64,000 bases of DNA, taken from the NCBI GenBank assembly GCA_963811255.1, contig CAWEQI010000001.1, positions 558,001 through 622,000 of the forward strand, in the 5' to 3' direction. The translations under genes were made by a program, and so were the position numbers. The first letter of the stretch is position 1, and every line of letters starts with the position of its first letter. Shown piece after piece: positions 63,986 to 64,000 of this stretch. This stretch comes from Croceibacterium_B sp963811255. Its GTDB lineage: Bacteria > Pseudomonadota > Alphaproteobacteria > Sphingomonadales > Sphingomonadaceae. The notes under the pieces are model-generated. The model was given only the letters and a program-made list of their open reading frames with translations, was not told the origin of the DNA and ran no database searches.

Positions 63986-64000
63986 CGCTTTACCGAACCG

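Overview
The window is GC-rich, densely packed chromosomal DNA from an alphaproteobacterium, most likely a member of the Sphingomonadales. The evidence is a soluble serine palmitoyltransferase with its dedicated acyl carrier protein (sphingolipid synthesis), a MipZ-type division ATPase, a DivK-like receiver, a one-cysteine DksA, an Usg-family protein, a TonB/ExbB/ExbD/ExbD operon, a glycine-riboswitch gcvTHP operon, and several families of intergenic hairpin repeats typical of sphingomonad genomes. No rRNA, tRNA, CRISPR array or intact insertion sequence was found. Genus cannot be resolved from the sequence alone.

Layout. 1-7.9 kb: 5' end of a cobalamin adenosyltransferase, a gluQ open in frame into a HIG1-type two-helix protein, an HNH nuclease, a lower-GC GIY-YIG nuclease with a small partner, kynurenine-pathway genes (kynU, kynA), a DUF4112 protein, an orphan solute-binding lipoprotein, a PilZ protein and DksA. 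8-12 kb: a SEL1-like gene behind a possible CtrA site, and a tightly overlapping minus-strand operon DUF3572 / HAD phosphatase / RidA / GDPD / FemAB-like acyltransferase. 11.8-15 kb: divK-like receiver, a Pycsar-effector-like membrane protein, the acp-spt sphingolipid pair, a truncated nucleotidyltransferase and usg. 15.5-19.7 kb: lipoprotein propeller, FMN reductase, YqaA protein, and what looks like the deleted remnant of a gene-transfer-agent or prophage cluster. 19.7-29.4 kb: queC, hslO, argF-argD, a double cold-shock protein, amtB-glnK, prfC. 29.5-40.4 kb: pheT-pheS, an AraC regulator, rplT-rpmI, hisN-like phosphatase, prs, glpX, hom. 40.7-46.9 kb: TonB energy-transduction operon, Lhr-like helicase, a Tyr/Gly-rich BON protein. 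47-50.4 kb: mipZ-dnaJ-pgm and panC. 50.5-59.2 kb: a propionyl-CoA block (epimerase, methylmalonyl-CoA mutase, haem N-demethylase-like protein, bioB, biotin-dependent carboxylase alpha subunit, etfB-etfA). 59.3-64 kb: gcvT-gcvH-gcvPA-gcvPB behind a glycine riboswitch.

The genes fit together. Propionyl-CoA carboxylase needs biotin (bioB), the mutase needs adenosylcobalamin (the adenosyltransferase at the left edge), and ETF collects electrons from acyl-CoA and amino-acid oxidation. gluQ and queC both act in queuosine biology. The least ordinary content is structural: a palindromic repeat that has become coding sequence inside the carboxylase, a second repeat family that supplies the ribosome site and start codon of bioB and the tail of its upstream neighbour, the gluQ-HIG1 open frame, the terminase remnant, and the GIY-YIG pair with foreign base composition.
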